Below, piece by piece: positions 32,212 through 43,671 of a stretch of DNA of 60,000 nt (position 1 is the stretch's first letter; the number at the start of each line of letters is the position of its first letter). The position numbers were made by a program, and so were the translations under genes. Location of the stretch: contig NC_081407.1 of NCBI RefSeq assembly GCF_030272615.1, forward strand, positions 152,107,048-152,167,047, written 5' to 3'. Below the pieces are notes generated by a model that was not told the DNA's origin, made no database searches, and saw only the letters and a list, made by a program, of their open reading frames with translations. Origin of the DNA: Cryptomeria japonica. Lineage: Eukaryota; Streptophyta; Pinopsida; Cupressales; Cupressaceae.

Positions 32212-33033
32212 CTAGCATTTTACATCCCATTGAAAGCGAATATTTTTATGTAACAGATGGGTGAAGGGATGACATTTATCATCCAATTGAGAAATGAACC
32301 ACCAAATTGATTGTAGTTGTCCTTGTAATGTCCTCAATTGCCTGATATTCTTTGGAGGTGGCATGTCCATGATTGCCTTGACTTTCGCAGGATCTACCTC
32401 AATACCTTTACTTGAGATAATGTATCCTAAGAGCTTCCCTAAAGTTACTCCAAAGACATATTTCTTTGGATTGAGACGGACGTGATATTGTTCTAATATG
32501 TCAAATATTTTATCCAATACTGTCAGATGACCCTCTCTTGTTAATGATTTAGCTAGTAAATCATCCATATAATCTTCCATTATGGTGTGCATCATGTGAT
32601 GGAAGATGGTAGTCATGGTTCTTTGATATGTTGCCCCTGCATTCTTTAGACCAAATGACATCACATTCCAACAGTATGTTCCCCATGGACATGTGAAAGT
32701 AGTTTTGTGTTGATCCTTTGGAGCAATCTTAATCTAGTTGTACCATGAAAAGATATCCATAAGAGAAAGCATGGCATGACCTGCTGTTAGATTAACAATC
32801 ATGTCGGTGTTTGGTAGGGGGAAGTCATCTTTAGGACATGCTTTGTTCAAATCTCTGAAGTCTGTATAGATACGGATGCCCCCATTAGGTTTACCAACAG
32901 GTACAATATTGGAGATCCACTCTGCATAATCAATTGGTCTGATGAAACCAACATTGAAGAGATTTTTAAGTTCAACCTTGACAAGAACGACAATCTGTGG
33001 GTGCATCTTTCTGAGATTTCGTTTGACAGGTTT
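32212..33033 (-). pseudogene. pol: Reverse transcriptase, distal part, older Tat-type element
   Basis: MHPQIVVLVKVELKNLFNVG, ACPKDDFPLPNTDMIV and SLMDIFSWYN, then a stop, then FGLKNAGATYQRTMTTIFHH and EDYMDDLLAKS. The catalytic motif is YMDD rather than the YVDD of the intact element. The part before MHPQ lies beyond the copia insertion, at 39490-39674. Confidence 0.85.
33029..33033. repeat. Target site duplication GGTTT, left copy (copia 1)
   Basis: Identical to 39490-39494, directly flanking the copia LTR ends. Confidence 0.92.
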
Positions 33034-34116
33034 TGTTGGTATTATGGATGTGTTGCATTTGTTTTGTCATTGATGTTAACACTTATCATCTAGAGATCTT
33101 TGGTTATGTTGAACTAGCACATTATGTTCACCGGCATGTTTAGTGACTTATGCACAGTCACCGGTATATTGTTCATCGACAAGTTATATTATTCACCGGC
33201 ACTGAGGATGACTTGTTATCATGTGGAGATCACTTGGTTATGTCAAAGACATGGTTTGGACACTTGGTTTTGGTATTTTGATTATTGGTCTAATCGGGTT
33301 GACATATTTGTTGTTACTGGCAAATTGGTCTAGGTTATGGACCGGCATGCATTATCTATTCTAGATCAGCACGACATGTTATGGAGATGATTTGATTAAT
33401 TGGATATTGTTGTAATTGTATTGAGCCGACATGATGCATCGCATCTTGACTTATTTGTAATTGATTTAATTGTAATATTCTTAGTGAGCCAACCTACACA
33501 TTTGGTTTTAGGTTTTGGTACATATGTAAGATCTCATTTGTGAAATGAAAAAAGAGATAGAGAGATGGTATATGGTTATGGTATTATAACATGGTATGTG
33601 CAAATATTGAAGATCATATGAGTAGAACATAGAGAAGGTTCAAGGTTTGAAGGTGTTTATCAAAGCTTAACCCAACATTGGAGATGCTACTTTGAGCAAT
33701 ACATTATCATTGGATTTAACCATCCAATTGTAGTCAGTGTGACTCCTATTTTGTGATTGAGCAGTGAGCTCTAGGTGGTTGGCCTTTCTGCATGTGCAGA
33801 CCCCATTTGTATACACATACTATCTGCAGTAGTATCATCTGATTGTGGGTAAGGTTTCCCACCATGGTTTTTCCCCTTACAGGGTTTCCACATACAAATA
33901 TCTGTGTTATGTGTTGTGGATGATTGTTTCTCTTTTTGTTCTATGCATTAAGTTTCACCGGTATTAATATTAACTGCTAATTTGTCTACCAGCATTAAGT
34001 TTGGTTTACCGGTATTAAGTATCAAATTTGATTAAGTTATATTTCGGTTAAAATTAATTGACATCTGATTCAGCCCCCCCCCCCCCCCCGCTTTTAGTTG
34101 CCTTCGGGTCCTAACA
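33034..34116 (+). repeat. 5' LTR of copia 1
   Basis: 1,083 bp. Contains GTCATTGATGTTAACA near the start and, near the end, a run of about 16 C (34074-34089) followed by CGCTTTTAGTTGCC. Confidence 0.92.
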
Positions 34117-34118
34117 AT

Positions 34119-34130
34119 TGGTATCAGAGC
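34119..34130 (+). promoter_or_regulatory. Primer binding site of copia 1
   Basis: TGGTATCAGAGC, the standard initiator-Met tRNA site of plant copia elements, two bases after the LTR. Confidence 0.93.
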
Positions 34131-34173
34131 TTAGTCCTCTTTTTACAGAAGTTTAACAACTTGAGGAGATTCT

Positions 34174-35262
34174 ATGGCAACTAACTTTTTCAGGAAGGGC
34201 AGTCTAAAACTTGATGGAACTAACTATGTTATATGGAAGATTAGAATGGAGACACATATGAATTGCATTAGAAGAGACATATGGGATGTTACAAAGAATG
34301 GCTATGTTGCTCCTTTACCGAATCAACCTCATCCACCAACATTGGCTAAGGATCTAGAGAATGATTGCAAAGCAAGAGAAGCACTTTTGAGCGTATTGTC
34401 AAATCAAAAAATCATGGGATCATCAAACCGATCTACTGCTAAAGCTATTTGGGATAAATTGGAGAGATTGAATGAAGGAGATACCACTATCAAAATTGCA
34501 AAACTGGAATGCTTCCGGGTCAGGTATGAAAATCTTAAAATGGAAGAAGATGAAAGAATTTCTGTTTTTCTGGAAAGGGTTAATGAAATTATTTTGGGAA
34601 TACAATGTTGTGGAGGTTCCTTGAGTGAAGATGAAATTGTTTGTAAATTTTTAAGAGCATTGCCACCGGCATACAAAATGAAAGCAACAACTATTAATGA
34701 GTTGATAACAATGCCTAATACATTAGTATCTAGAGATACCTTGGTTGGAAAACTTTCAGCATTTGAGATTGAGGAATTTGATCATGTTGCTACAATTAAG
34801 ACATATTTAGCTTTCAAAGCATCATCATCTATAGCATCATCATCATCATTTGACAAATCTGATTGGAAAGCACTTTATGCAAGGGAACTTGAAGATATCA
34901 GGAGGGAAAATGAAGAATTGAAAGAACTTGAAGCACTATTTCCAAGGAAAATGCCTAAAGGTCCTATTGGAAGTAAGTATGAAGGTAAAGCACCATTTAA
35001 ATGTTTTAATTGCAATAGAGTTGGTCATATGGCATCTAGATGTCCTGATAGACATGCAAGATTGAGAGAAGAAGCTAAAAGAACATACAAACCTAACCCT
35101 GAATATCAGAGATACAGATTTAAGAAGAATAGAGACAAATCATGTTACTATGTTGATGAAGGAGTTACTGATGATTCTGATGAAGAACCGACAGACAATG
35201 GATGGGCTTTTGTTGCAATAAAAGAAGATCAACTGGCACCTACTATTCCACTGGTAGAGTAG
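34174..35262 (+). CDS. gag: Gag of copia 1
   Basis: Starts MATNFFRKGSLKLDGTNYVI, has the copia gag core (KAIWDKLERLNEGDTTIKIA, ERVNEIILGIQCCGGSLSED, FLRALPPAYK) and a CCHC zinc knuckle CFNCNRVGHMASRC with C277 as first Cys. It ends at TAG (35260-35262) shortly before the protease motif. The downstream frame is in phase, so in the ancestor gag and pol were one polyprotein. Confidence 0.88.
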   Translation: MATNFFRKGSLKLDGTNYVIWKIRMETHMNCIRRDIWDVTKNGYVAPLPNQPHPPTLAKDLENDCKAREALLSVLSNQKIMGSSNRSTAKAIWDKLERLNEGDTTIKIAKLECFRVRYENLKMEEDERISVFLERVNEIILGIQCCGGSLSEDEIVCKFLRALPPAYKMKATTINELITMPNTLVSRDTLVGKLSAFEIEEFDHVATIKTYLAFKASSSIASSSSFDKSDWKALYARELEDIRRENEELKELEALFPRKMPKGPIGSKYEGKAPFKCFNCNRVGHMASRCPDRHARLREEAKRTYKPNPEYQRYRFKKNRDKSCYYVDEGVTDDSDEEPTDNGWAFVAIKEDQLAPTIPLVE

Positions 35263-36660
35263 GCCCTAACAGCTAAAATTGAAGAAAAGTATGAATGGAT
35301 TATAGATTCTGGATGTTCACATCATATGACTGGTGATAAAAGTAAATTCTTATCTTTTCAGGAATACAATGGAGGTCTAGTAAGATTTGGGGATGATAAA
35401 GCTTGTTTGATAAGAGGAAGAGGCACTATATCTTTTGATGGTAAGCACAATACTGACAACATTTATTATGTTGAAGGTTTGAAGCATAATCGTTTGAGTG
35501 TTGGTCAATTAGTTGAAAAAGGATTTCAGTTACAGTTCAAGAATGGTAAATGCAAAATCATGAATAGAACTGGTTTGGAGATTGCAACCGATAATCAGAC
35601 TAGAAGTAATATCTTTCATTTGAACAATAATGAAAAGACATGCTTGATTGCACATATTAATGAAAGATGGTTATGGCATAAAAGAATTTATCATGTGAAT
35701 TTTGATTGCATTATAAAGATTAGTTCATCTAAGGCAGTAAGGGATTTGCCTAAAGATGTAAAACCTCATAATCCGGTATGTAAGGAATGTCAAATGGGAA
35801 AGCAAGTTAGAACAACTTTTAAGAGTATTTCTAAGAAATCCAATAATATTCTTGATTTAATCCATACTGACCTGTGTGGTCCAACAAGAACAAGAAGTCT
35901 ACAAGGAGATATATACTTTATGCTAATCATTGATGATTATTCTAGAATGTGTTGGGTTACTTTTCTCAGGGAGAAATCATAAGCTTTTCAGAAATTCAAA
36001 CTATTCAAGGCAATGGTAGAGAATGAAACCGGTAAGAAAATCAAATTTTTAAGATTAGATCAAGGAGGTGAATTTACATCTAAGAAGTTTAATACATTTT
36101 GTGAAGTGAATGGAATTAGAAGACAACTATCAGCACCTCAGACACCTCAGCAAAATGGAGTTGTGGAAAGGAAGAACAAAACTATTCTGGATGCAACTAG
36201 AAGCATGATATTGGAAGCAAATCTACCTCTTGTGTATTGGAGAGAAGCATTGAATACAACGGTTTACACTTTTAACAGAGTTCACATCAAAGGTGAAACC
36301 GGTAAGACCCCTTATGAACTATGGTTTGGTAATACTCCTACTCTTAAATACTTCAAAATATTTGGAAGCAAATGTTACATTAGGAGAGATGAGTATATTG
36401 GTAAATTTGATCCTAGAAGTGATGAAGGAATATTTCTTGGTTATTCATCTAAGATCAAAGCATATAGATGTTTTAATAAAAGATTGCAGAAAATCATTGA
36501 GAGTGCAATTGTGAAGATAGATGAACACTTTAGAGGAAATTCAAGATCTATGGATTCTGAACTGGTAGTTGAGATGATCATAAATGAACCTATACATAGT
36601 GTGGATCTAGTCACACCAGCATCATCAGGGAATTCTACAGTGACTAAAGAACAGCAGTAA
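35263..36660 (+). pseudogene. pol: Protease and integrase of copia 1
   Basis: In phase with gag: WIIDSGCSHHMTGDKSKF (protease), the GAG-pre-integrase region WLWHKRIYHVNF and CKECQMGKQVR, then integrase HTDLCGPTRTRSLQGD, DYSRMCWVTF, RLDQGGEF and PQQNGVVERKN, so D, D and E are seen. TAA at 35980-35982 interrupts it in the integrase core and another TAA ends the piece. ALNTTVYTFNRVHIK and the fold after it match copia integrase C-termini. Confidence 0.85.
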
Positions 36661-38027
36661 GTAAACACACCCAGGTATGTAAGACTGAATCACTTTGAAA
36701 GTCAGATAATTGGAAATAAATATCAAGGTGTTATGACAAGAGGGAGACTATAAAATAAAGAGGTATGTTTAATTTCTCAAATTGAACCAGCATCTGTTAT
36801 TGAGGCATGTGAAGATAAACATTGGATTAAAGCTATGGAAGATGAATTAGAACAAATTGAAAAGAACAATACATGGACATTGGTTCCCCGGCCTAAAGAC
36901 AAAAATGTAATTGGAACTAAATGGGTATTCAGAAATAAACTTAATGAAGATGGTAAGGTAATCAGAAACAAAGAAAGATTAGTGTGTAAATGATATTCAC
37001 AAAAAGAGGGAATTGGTTACAATGAAACCTTTACACCAGTAGCTAGAATTGAGGTAGTCAGGTTATTGAAATTTTTGTTGATGATATCATTTTTGGAGGA
37101 GAAGATGGATTGTGTAAAGACTTTGCTAATAAGATGCAGGAAGAATTTGAAATGTCTATGATTTGGGAGATAAAATTATTTTTAGGATTGCAGATTTCAC
37201 AGACTGATAAAGGTATATTCATATGTCAAACAAAGTACTTGAAGGAACTATTAAAGAAATTTGGTATGGAAAACTCTAAACTGGTAAGTACTCCTATGAC
37301 TGCAACTTATAAATTGGCATTGAAGGATGATTCAACTCCTGTTAATCCGACAAGATATAAATCTATGATTGGAGGTTTACTGTATTTGACACAAACAAGA
37401 CCTAATATAATGAATGCAGTATGTATTGTTTCAAGATTTCATAGTTATCCTAGAGAAAATCATGAATCAGTAGTGAAAAGGATTTTTCGGTATCTACAAG
37501 GAACAACAAATCTTGGTTTATGGTATCCTAAAGATGAAAATTTTGATTTATGTGCATACACCAATGCAAATTGGGCAGGAGATGTAGATGACAGAAAGAG
37601 CACCACCAGCGGGGCATTCTTTCTTGGTAGCAAATTGATTTCATGGTTGAGCAAGAAACAAAGGTGTACATCATTATCAATAGCAAAATTAGAATATGTT
37701 GCAGCAACACCTAATTGTACTCAGGTATTATGGATTAAGCAAATGTTGAAGGACATAAAGGTAAAATGCAAAGAACCTATAATCATTTACTGTGATAATT
37801 CGACAGCAATTGATATATCTAATAATCTGGTATTTCACTCTAAGACTAAACATGTTTCTATCAAATATAATTTTCTGAAAGAGAATGTTGAAGCAAAATA
37901 AGTGAGATTGGTTTATGTGAATACTAAAGAGAAGATTGTAGATATCTTTACTAAGCCTTTGCCTAAGGAAACTTTTGAATATCTCAGAGAGCAGCTTAGG
38001 GTAATACCCTCACCGGTAGAGACTTAG
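36661..38027 (+). pseudogene. pol: Reverse transcriptase (deleted) and RNase H of copia 1
   Basis: The RT start is seen as WIKAMEDELEQIEKNNTWTL, GTKWVFRNKLNEDGKV and FTPVARIEVVRLL, with two stops. The frame then jumps near 37070 to FVDDIIFGG, so the central RT, between those motifs, is deleted. After that come LGLQISQTDKGIFICQ, RPNIMNAV and RNase H with NANWAGDVDDRKSTTS, AKLEYVAA and CDNSTAID. A TAA near 37900 precedes the end DIFTKPLPKETF. Confidence 0.85.
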
Positions 38028-38389
38028 ACAGTTGATGATTGGCATCAAACCGATAGAATTAACAGAGAAACTTTTTCCGGCTTTGATGGAGGAGAGCTAC
38101 TTCTCAAGGGGAGTAGTTGGTTATAACAATTGGTTATTGTAATTGGTTCTATGAATTGGTTGTATCTGGTATTTGTATTGCTTTGGCATTTGATGTCAAA
38201 GGGGGAGAGATATCTATGGAAAAACATTATCCTTTGGGGAGATATTATTCATTTGGGGAGAGATATATACTCTCTGCATTTGTATTTTGATTTCTGGTAT
38301 TGATCTATTCTGGAGATTGTTGGTCTTTGGTTTTTAGCATTCTGTTTTGGCACTTAGATGTTTTTCCATCTTGTGTTGTTATCAATGCC

Positions 38390-38400
38390 AAAGGGGGAGA
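38390..38400 (+). promoter_or_regulatory. Polypurine tract of copia 1
   Basis: AAAGGGGGAGA just before the 3' LTR. Confidence 0.85.
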
Positions 38401-38401
38401 T

Positions 38402-39489
38402 TGTTGGTATTATGGATGTGTTACATTTGTTTTGTGATTGATGTCAACACTTATCATCTAGAGATCTTTGGTTATGTTGAACCGACACATTATGTTCATC
38501 GGCATGTTCAGTGACTTATGCACAATCACCGGTACATTGTTCACCGACAGGTTATATTGTTCACCAGCACTGAGGATGACTTGTTATCATCTGGAGATCA
38601 CTGGGTTATGTCGAAGACATGGTTTGGACACTTGGTTTTGATATTTTGATTATTGGTCTAATCGGGTTGACATATTTGTTGTTACTGGCAAATTGGTCTA
38701 GGTTATAGACCGACATGCATTATCTATTCCAGATCAGCACGATATGTTATGGAGATGATTTGATTAATTAGATATTGTTGTAATTGTATTGAGCCAACAT
38801 GATGCATCACATCTTGACTTATTTGTATTTGATTTAATTGTAATATTCTTAGTGGGACGACCTACACATTTGGTCTTAGGTTTTGGTATATATGTAAGAT
38901 CTCATTTGTGAGATGAAAAAAGAGATAGAGAGACGGTATATGGTTATGGTATTATAACATGGTATGTGCAAATATTGAAGAACATATGAGCAGACCATAG
39001 AGAAGGTTCAAGGAAGGTTTGAAGGTGATTATCAAAGCTTAACCGGTACTGAATCTAGCATTGAAGATGATACTTTGAGCATTACATTATCATTGGATTT
39101 AACCATCCAATTGTAGTTAGTGTGACTCCTATTTTGTGATTGAGCAGTGACCTCTAGGCGGTTGGCCTTTCTGCAAGTGCAGACCCCATTTGTATGCACA
39201 TACTATCTGCAGTAGTATCATCTGATTGTGGGTAAGGTTTCCCACCATGGTTTTTCCCCTTATAGGGTTTCCACGTACAAATCTTTGTGTTATGTGTTGT
39301 GTATGATTGTTTCTCTTTCTGTTCTATGCATTAAGTTTCACTGGTATTAATATTAACTGCTAATATGTCTATCGGCATTAAGTTTGGTTTACCGGTATTA
39401 AGTATCAAGTTTGATTAAGTTATATTTGGGTTGAAATTAATTGACAATTGATTCACCCTCCCCCTCTCAGTTGCCTCCGGGTCCTAACA
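38402..39489 (+). repeat. 3' LTR of copia 1
   Basis: 1,088 bp, homologous to 33034-34116, with clear divergence. The poly-C run of the 5' LTR is here CACCCTCCCCCTCTCAG. Confidence 0.92.
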
Positions 39490-39674
39490 GGTTTAGCTCC
39501 TTCTGCTACAGTTAGGTGATGCATGACCAAATCTAGATCTAAGCCGGGCATGTCTGCATAAGACCATGCGAAGTTGATTTGATGCTTCTGGAAGAATTCC
39601 ACAAATTTTGGTTGTTCCTTTGGAGTTAATAGAAATGCCAAATATATTTGGTGAGGAGTCTCAAGAGTCCCCAC
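39490..39674 (-). pseudogene. pol: Reverse transcriptase, proximal part, older Tat-type element
   Basis: MGTLETPHQIYLAFLLTPKE, INFAWSYADMPGLDLDLV and HHLTVAEGAKPV are colinear with the intact element's text just before KQKLRKMHPQ. The copia duplication falls in the codons for KPV, and the reading continues at 33033 on the far side. Confidence 0.85.
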
Positions 39675-39680
39675 ATTGAA

Positions 39681-40364
39681 TTATTTTGTTTCCTCTATTA
39701 GGATGGTTGATCTTTCCTGGTTCGTACTAAAGGGGAGGATGTCAAACCTTTCATCCTCAGGTGCCTCAAAGAGGTTTTCACCTTTGGATACACTCTTTGT
39801 TTTTACTTTTTTGGGATCAAATAGTGCCAAGGTGTGGTTTTCACTAGAAGATCCATGTTTTATTGTAATATTTTTGTACCTGAAAGGTTTGGCATCTGCC
39901 CCAAAGTATGATACGTTGTTAAGTTCAATAACAAACCCAACTTTATGATCCCCACTTGGTATATTATCCCGTAATTCTAGAAATTCTATGACTGCCTCAT
40001 CGTTTTGGAAATGGTCAAGGCATGGAGGATTTGGCTGGTTCCATTCAATGAGTTCAGGATGGATGATAGGCATTACTTCATTGATTAAGTTGAGTTTGTG
40101 GGAGGCATCAGTAAGGGTTAATATGGAGGTGTGAAGTTCATCGGTGTTACTCTCCTTGTTAGATTCTGATGTAGGATTTGACGTAGGGCCTGTGGAAGTT
40201 TCTTCTAGCTCAGGAACCCAAAAAATTTTAATCCATGCTTCTCCATAAACTGGTATATCCTTACGAGGTGGTGGAGGTAATGTGTCTTCTTCGTCTGAAG
40301 TATTTAGATTCATTGAATCCCATTCCCACTCATGTGAGTCTATCTCAGAATCACTCTCTAACAT
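39681..40364 (-). pseudogene. pol: Linker of the older Tat-type pol
   Basis: Acidic segment (SDSEIDSHEWEWDSMNLNTS) followed by HFQNDEAVIEFLELRDNIPS, DHKVGFVIELNNVSYFGADA and SENHTLALFDPKKVK. It aligns with the poorly conserved linker between protease and RT in the intact element (STDSNEWEWVSDKSTS, FQNDEAIIDYLGIRDDLP). Role unknown. Confidence 0.75.
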
Positions 40365-40439
40365 CCGATTACTATATCAGGCTGGGATGTCTTTTGAATT
40401 GAATAGTGCATTAGTCACGGGTTTATGTACTATTGGAGG

Positions 40440-40655
40440 TGAGGTTGTTGGTGTCATAGGTATAACTTTTGTTACTAATGGGGTTATGTTGATGTTGCTG
40501 GTGCTACTGATTCTATTGATGGGGTTATCGGTTTTATTGATGTTGCTGATGGGGTTATTGGTGTTGTTGATGTTGGTGGTGGTATTGATGCTGCTGATGG
40601 GGTTATCGGCTCTATTGGTGTTGCTGGTGCCATTGATAGGGTTGTTGGTGCCGCG
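40440..40655 (-). repeat. GTTGCTGATGGGGTTAT-type minisatellite in the pol linker
   Basis: Irregular repeat of GTTGATG / CTGATGGGGTTAT words. In the pol direction it encodes a low-complexity Asn/Thr/Ile/Ser stretch and has no match in the intact element. Local expansion is likely. Confidence 0.65.
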
Positions 40656-40661
40656 ATATAG

Positions 40662-40859
40662 TCAAGATTGCATCCTTGGAGTAATTGGTTGATATATGGG
40701 TTTGTTGGGTTTTTGTTTGAATTGAATCTTAGGAAGAGATTCTTTTTGAAAACCTACTCCAGTTTTATCTTTTGGTTTCAACTCAAGTTGTAAGGGCTCG
40801 TGTCGTCCTTGTTTACAATGTCCCAAAGCACTATGGTTGTCATAGCCCATTCTTTGCAT
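40662..40859 (-). pseudogene. pol: G-patch-like segment of the older Tat-type pol
   Basis: MQRMGYDNHSALGHCKQGRH and TGVGFQKE align with LQKFGYDGKSPLGLRKEGVM and KGLGF in the intact element. A G-patch is a glycine-rich RNA-binding or helicase-binding motif; retroelement versions are little studied. Confidence 0.6.
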
Positions 40860-41249
40860 TATAGTGAAACCTTTACCATATTTGTCAATGGGAAGCTTAG
40901 CCTTCAGGCTTTATTTGTCGATAGGGTCCGTGTAGATCCACTCTACCAGGTCTTCATCCATGGTTTCCTCCTCTTGACTTATACCAGGGGGAATTGTGCC
41001 AAAGTGCAAGTTCTTTTGGGCAGTGGTGTTTGAAGTAAACCTTGGGGTTTGCCATGAGTTCTAGGGGATGTGAGTAATTTCCCAACACAAAAGAGTTAGC
41101 TAAGATTATATTCCTCAAGACCTTCCTCAAACATTTTCATTTTCAATTTCTCCTGCTTTGGTATAGGGGTTATTAAGTTGGAAAGAGAGGATGGATTAAC
41201 ATATGATGATGAAGGGATAGCTTCTCTGTTGTTAGGTATGGTAATCTTT

Positions 41250-41878
41250 GGCTAATGGTTAATATTATTACAATATGCAAATGGATTAGCATCACCGAGG
41301 ATTGTAATTTCTACACCGTTATGTGGACACTTGATACATTGGTGATACGTAGATGGAACGAATTGCATGGCATGTATCCAAGGTCTTCCTAACAAGAGAT
41401 TATATGGCAAAGGAAGGTCTAGAACTTGGAAAACTATATGCTTCACCACTGGCCCAACCCTGATGGGTAATATAACAGCTCCTCTGGAAGAATGTTATGC
41501 ATCATCATATGCCTTGATGGTTATCTTTTTGCTGACATCCACTAATTCTACTGCATAACCCAATGTTGTGACTAACTGTAAGGTTATTATATTCAAGCCG
41601 ACTCCATTGTCCATCAAGACTCGCTTGATTCTATGTTGGTTTACAAATCCTTCAATATGGAGGGAGGCATTATAGGGTTGTTGGAAGGAAAAGTTGTCAC
41701 TTTCAGTAAAAGTAAGACATGGTGATGACTTTAGACTACCAACCATGGCTTGAAATTGATATGTGTTGAGGTTGGCAGGGACAAATGCTTCTTGGAGAGC
41801 TTGATCCAAGATTGTTTTATGTGAGGGGGATAAGCGCAAAAGCTCTAATATGGAGATGAGGGTTGGTGTCTTATCCAA
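41250..41878 (-). pseudogene. pol: Protease region of the older Tat-type element
   Basis: ALIS/LISILELLRLSPSHKTIL-type gag end, then HRIKRVLMDNGVGLNIITLQ, where Arg stands at the place of the TGA in the intact copy and the active-site DGG reads DNG. After a break come VFQVLDLPLPYNLLLGRPWI and TYHQCIKCPHNGVEI. This gives the ancestral codon used to interpret the stop at 6303. Confidence 0.78.
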
Positions 41879-42142
41879 TTGCTCTACAAGATTATATTAT
41901 TTGGGGAGGGGTGTCATGCCTTGTGGTGCTTCTCAAATAGTAATCTTGCTATGATGCATAACAAGGTTGCATGCAGGTTTTGGATCTTTGATGGTAAGAG
42001 TTTCAACTTGTTCACCAGCATCATAAAGGTGATTCACAGTATAATTATATGCAGCTTGTGTATAATTAGTTATATTATCTGTGTTTCTCCCTAAGGTGGA
42101 AGGACCCCTTTGATCATGTGATGGAAGTGGATTCTTGAACAT

Positions 42143-43671
42143 TAAGTGATCATCATTGGATGTTTTAGGGTCATGTCCTTCAATTTCAATTTATCCTCTA
42201 TCAATAAGATCTTGAACAAGATCTTTTATTCGATGGCAATTGCTTGTTTTATGCCCTCTTCCTTGGTGAAATTCACAATTTTCATTATCTCGCCACCATG
42301 GAGGTTTGACCTGAGGCTCATAATTATATGCTTTTGGTAAGATCACAAGATTAGAGGATACCAATTGATGTTAGATTGTTTTGATAGGTTCCCCTAAGGG
42401 TGTATATGTGCATTTTGGCTTGTAGTTTTGTTGCTTTTGTTTTGGTTCCTCTTGTTGTGTATTGCGACCTTGATTTTGGGGATTAGTGATGGTGTTGTTT
42501 TTAGGAGGGGGATTTTGTCCTGCAAACTTGACCACAAGTTGTCCAATTTTACTGTTTTTGCATCCACTATCCCATCATTGACAACGTTCTTATTTTTGTT
42601 TCAAAATTTTGGTTTATCACTATTATAATGTGGCCGAGGACCATCTTTGGGTTCATTGTAAATTTTGATAAGTCCCTTTTTGATGAGGGCTCTTTCACAT
42701 TTTAGGCCTTGAGTGATCAGCTCTTCAAAGGATTATGTACCCTTCATGTCTAAATGAAATTCCATTTCATCATTTAAGTTGGAAATGAAAATTTCAACTA
42801 CTTCTTGCTCAGGTAGATGAAGGGAGTGTCTACTAGATACTTGCCTCCACCATTGTAGGAAAGCTGAGAACAACTCCCCTAGTTTTTGTTTGGTGTTGCA
42901 CAAATCTACCATGGTGACATCACATTCTTTGTTGTGTGCATAATGAGCGATGCATTTTTGGACTAGTTCTTCAAATGTTCTTATGCCACCTGGTAGTCGT
43001 GAAACCCATTGTGTGGTTGTGCCTCCCAAACTTTGAGGAAAGAGGCACATTAGATATGTGTCCTCATAGGCCACCTCTAAACAGGCTGAGTGAAATTATC
43101 ATACATGGTCCCTAGGATCTCCTTTTCCCATATACTTTTCAAATTTGGGTGTTTCGAACCCTCATGGAAAAGGTGGCATAAGCATGTTCCTATCAAAAGG
43201 ATAGGGACAAATGTCGTTAAGTGGAAACTGAGTAGTCTTCACACCACTATCTAGTTGTTGAGCGAGATTTTCTACTTGTTGCCTCAACATGTCTATTTTT
43301 GAAGGAGGAGGAGGTGGAGGATTCCCTTGATGATTAGGGTCATAGTGGAAGTAGTCTCTACCTCCTCCACCATCGTGATGCCTATGTTGCTCAGATGTTT
43401 GTCGTATCTATGTTGTATCAAAGTTGGAGGGTAGTTTGGCACCCTCTTGAGCAAGTCTTAATAAATGAGCATCTGCATTGTTTCTAAGAATTTCATCAAA
43501 GAGTTTGTTGAATTTGGGATTATGTTGTGCTCTTTATATATCTTCTGGAGTTGGAGTACTGGGATCTTCATCATTAGTGCCTCCTCCAAAGGCCTCATGA
43601 TAGTCATTGAGGTTTTCTTCCTCCTCTTCAATTTCTGGTTGTTGGTTTCTCATTGATCTTGATTGAGCCAT
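42143..43671 (-). pseudogene. gag: Gag of the older Tat-type element
   Basis: Start MAQSRSMRNQQPEIEEEEEN at 43671, with a TAA within 50 codons. The core is recognisable: PYPFDRNMLMPPFP, YMGKGDPRDHV, AYEDTYLMCLFPQSLG, NTKQKLGELFSAFLQWW. It aligns with the intact element's gag. The knuckle region (about 42200-42290) is out of frame. Many stops. Confidence 0.8.

Larger units (their letters stand above)
33034..39489 (+). mobile_element. Ty1/copia element 1, nested in the older Tat-type element
   Basis: TGTTGG...CTAACA LTRs, an initiator-Met type primer site, gag, protease, integrase, reverse transcriptase, RNase H and a polypurine tract, with perfect GGTTT duplication. It sits inside reverse transcriptase of the minus-strand gypsy element, which is therefore older. 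LTRs differ at about 17 positions in the first 230 bp by eye, so this insertion is itself old. Coding sequence has several stops and an internal deletion. Confidence 0.93.

Noticed and set aside
40282-40692. Plus-strand frame of 136 codons resembling a membrane protein (LMLLMGLSVLLML)
   Set aside because: Opposite strand of a trinucleotide-like repeat inside the decayed pol linker.
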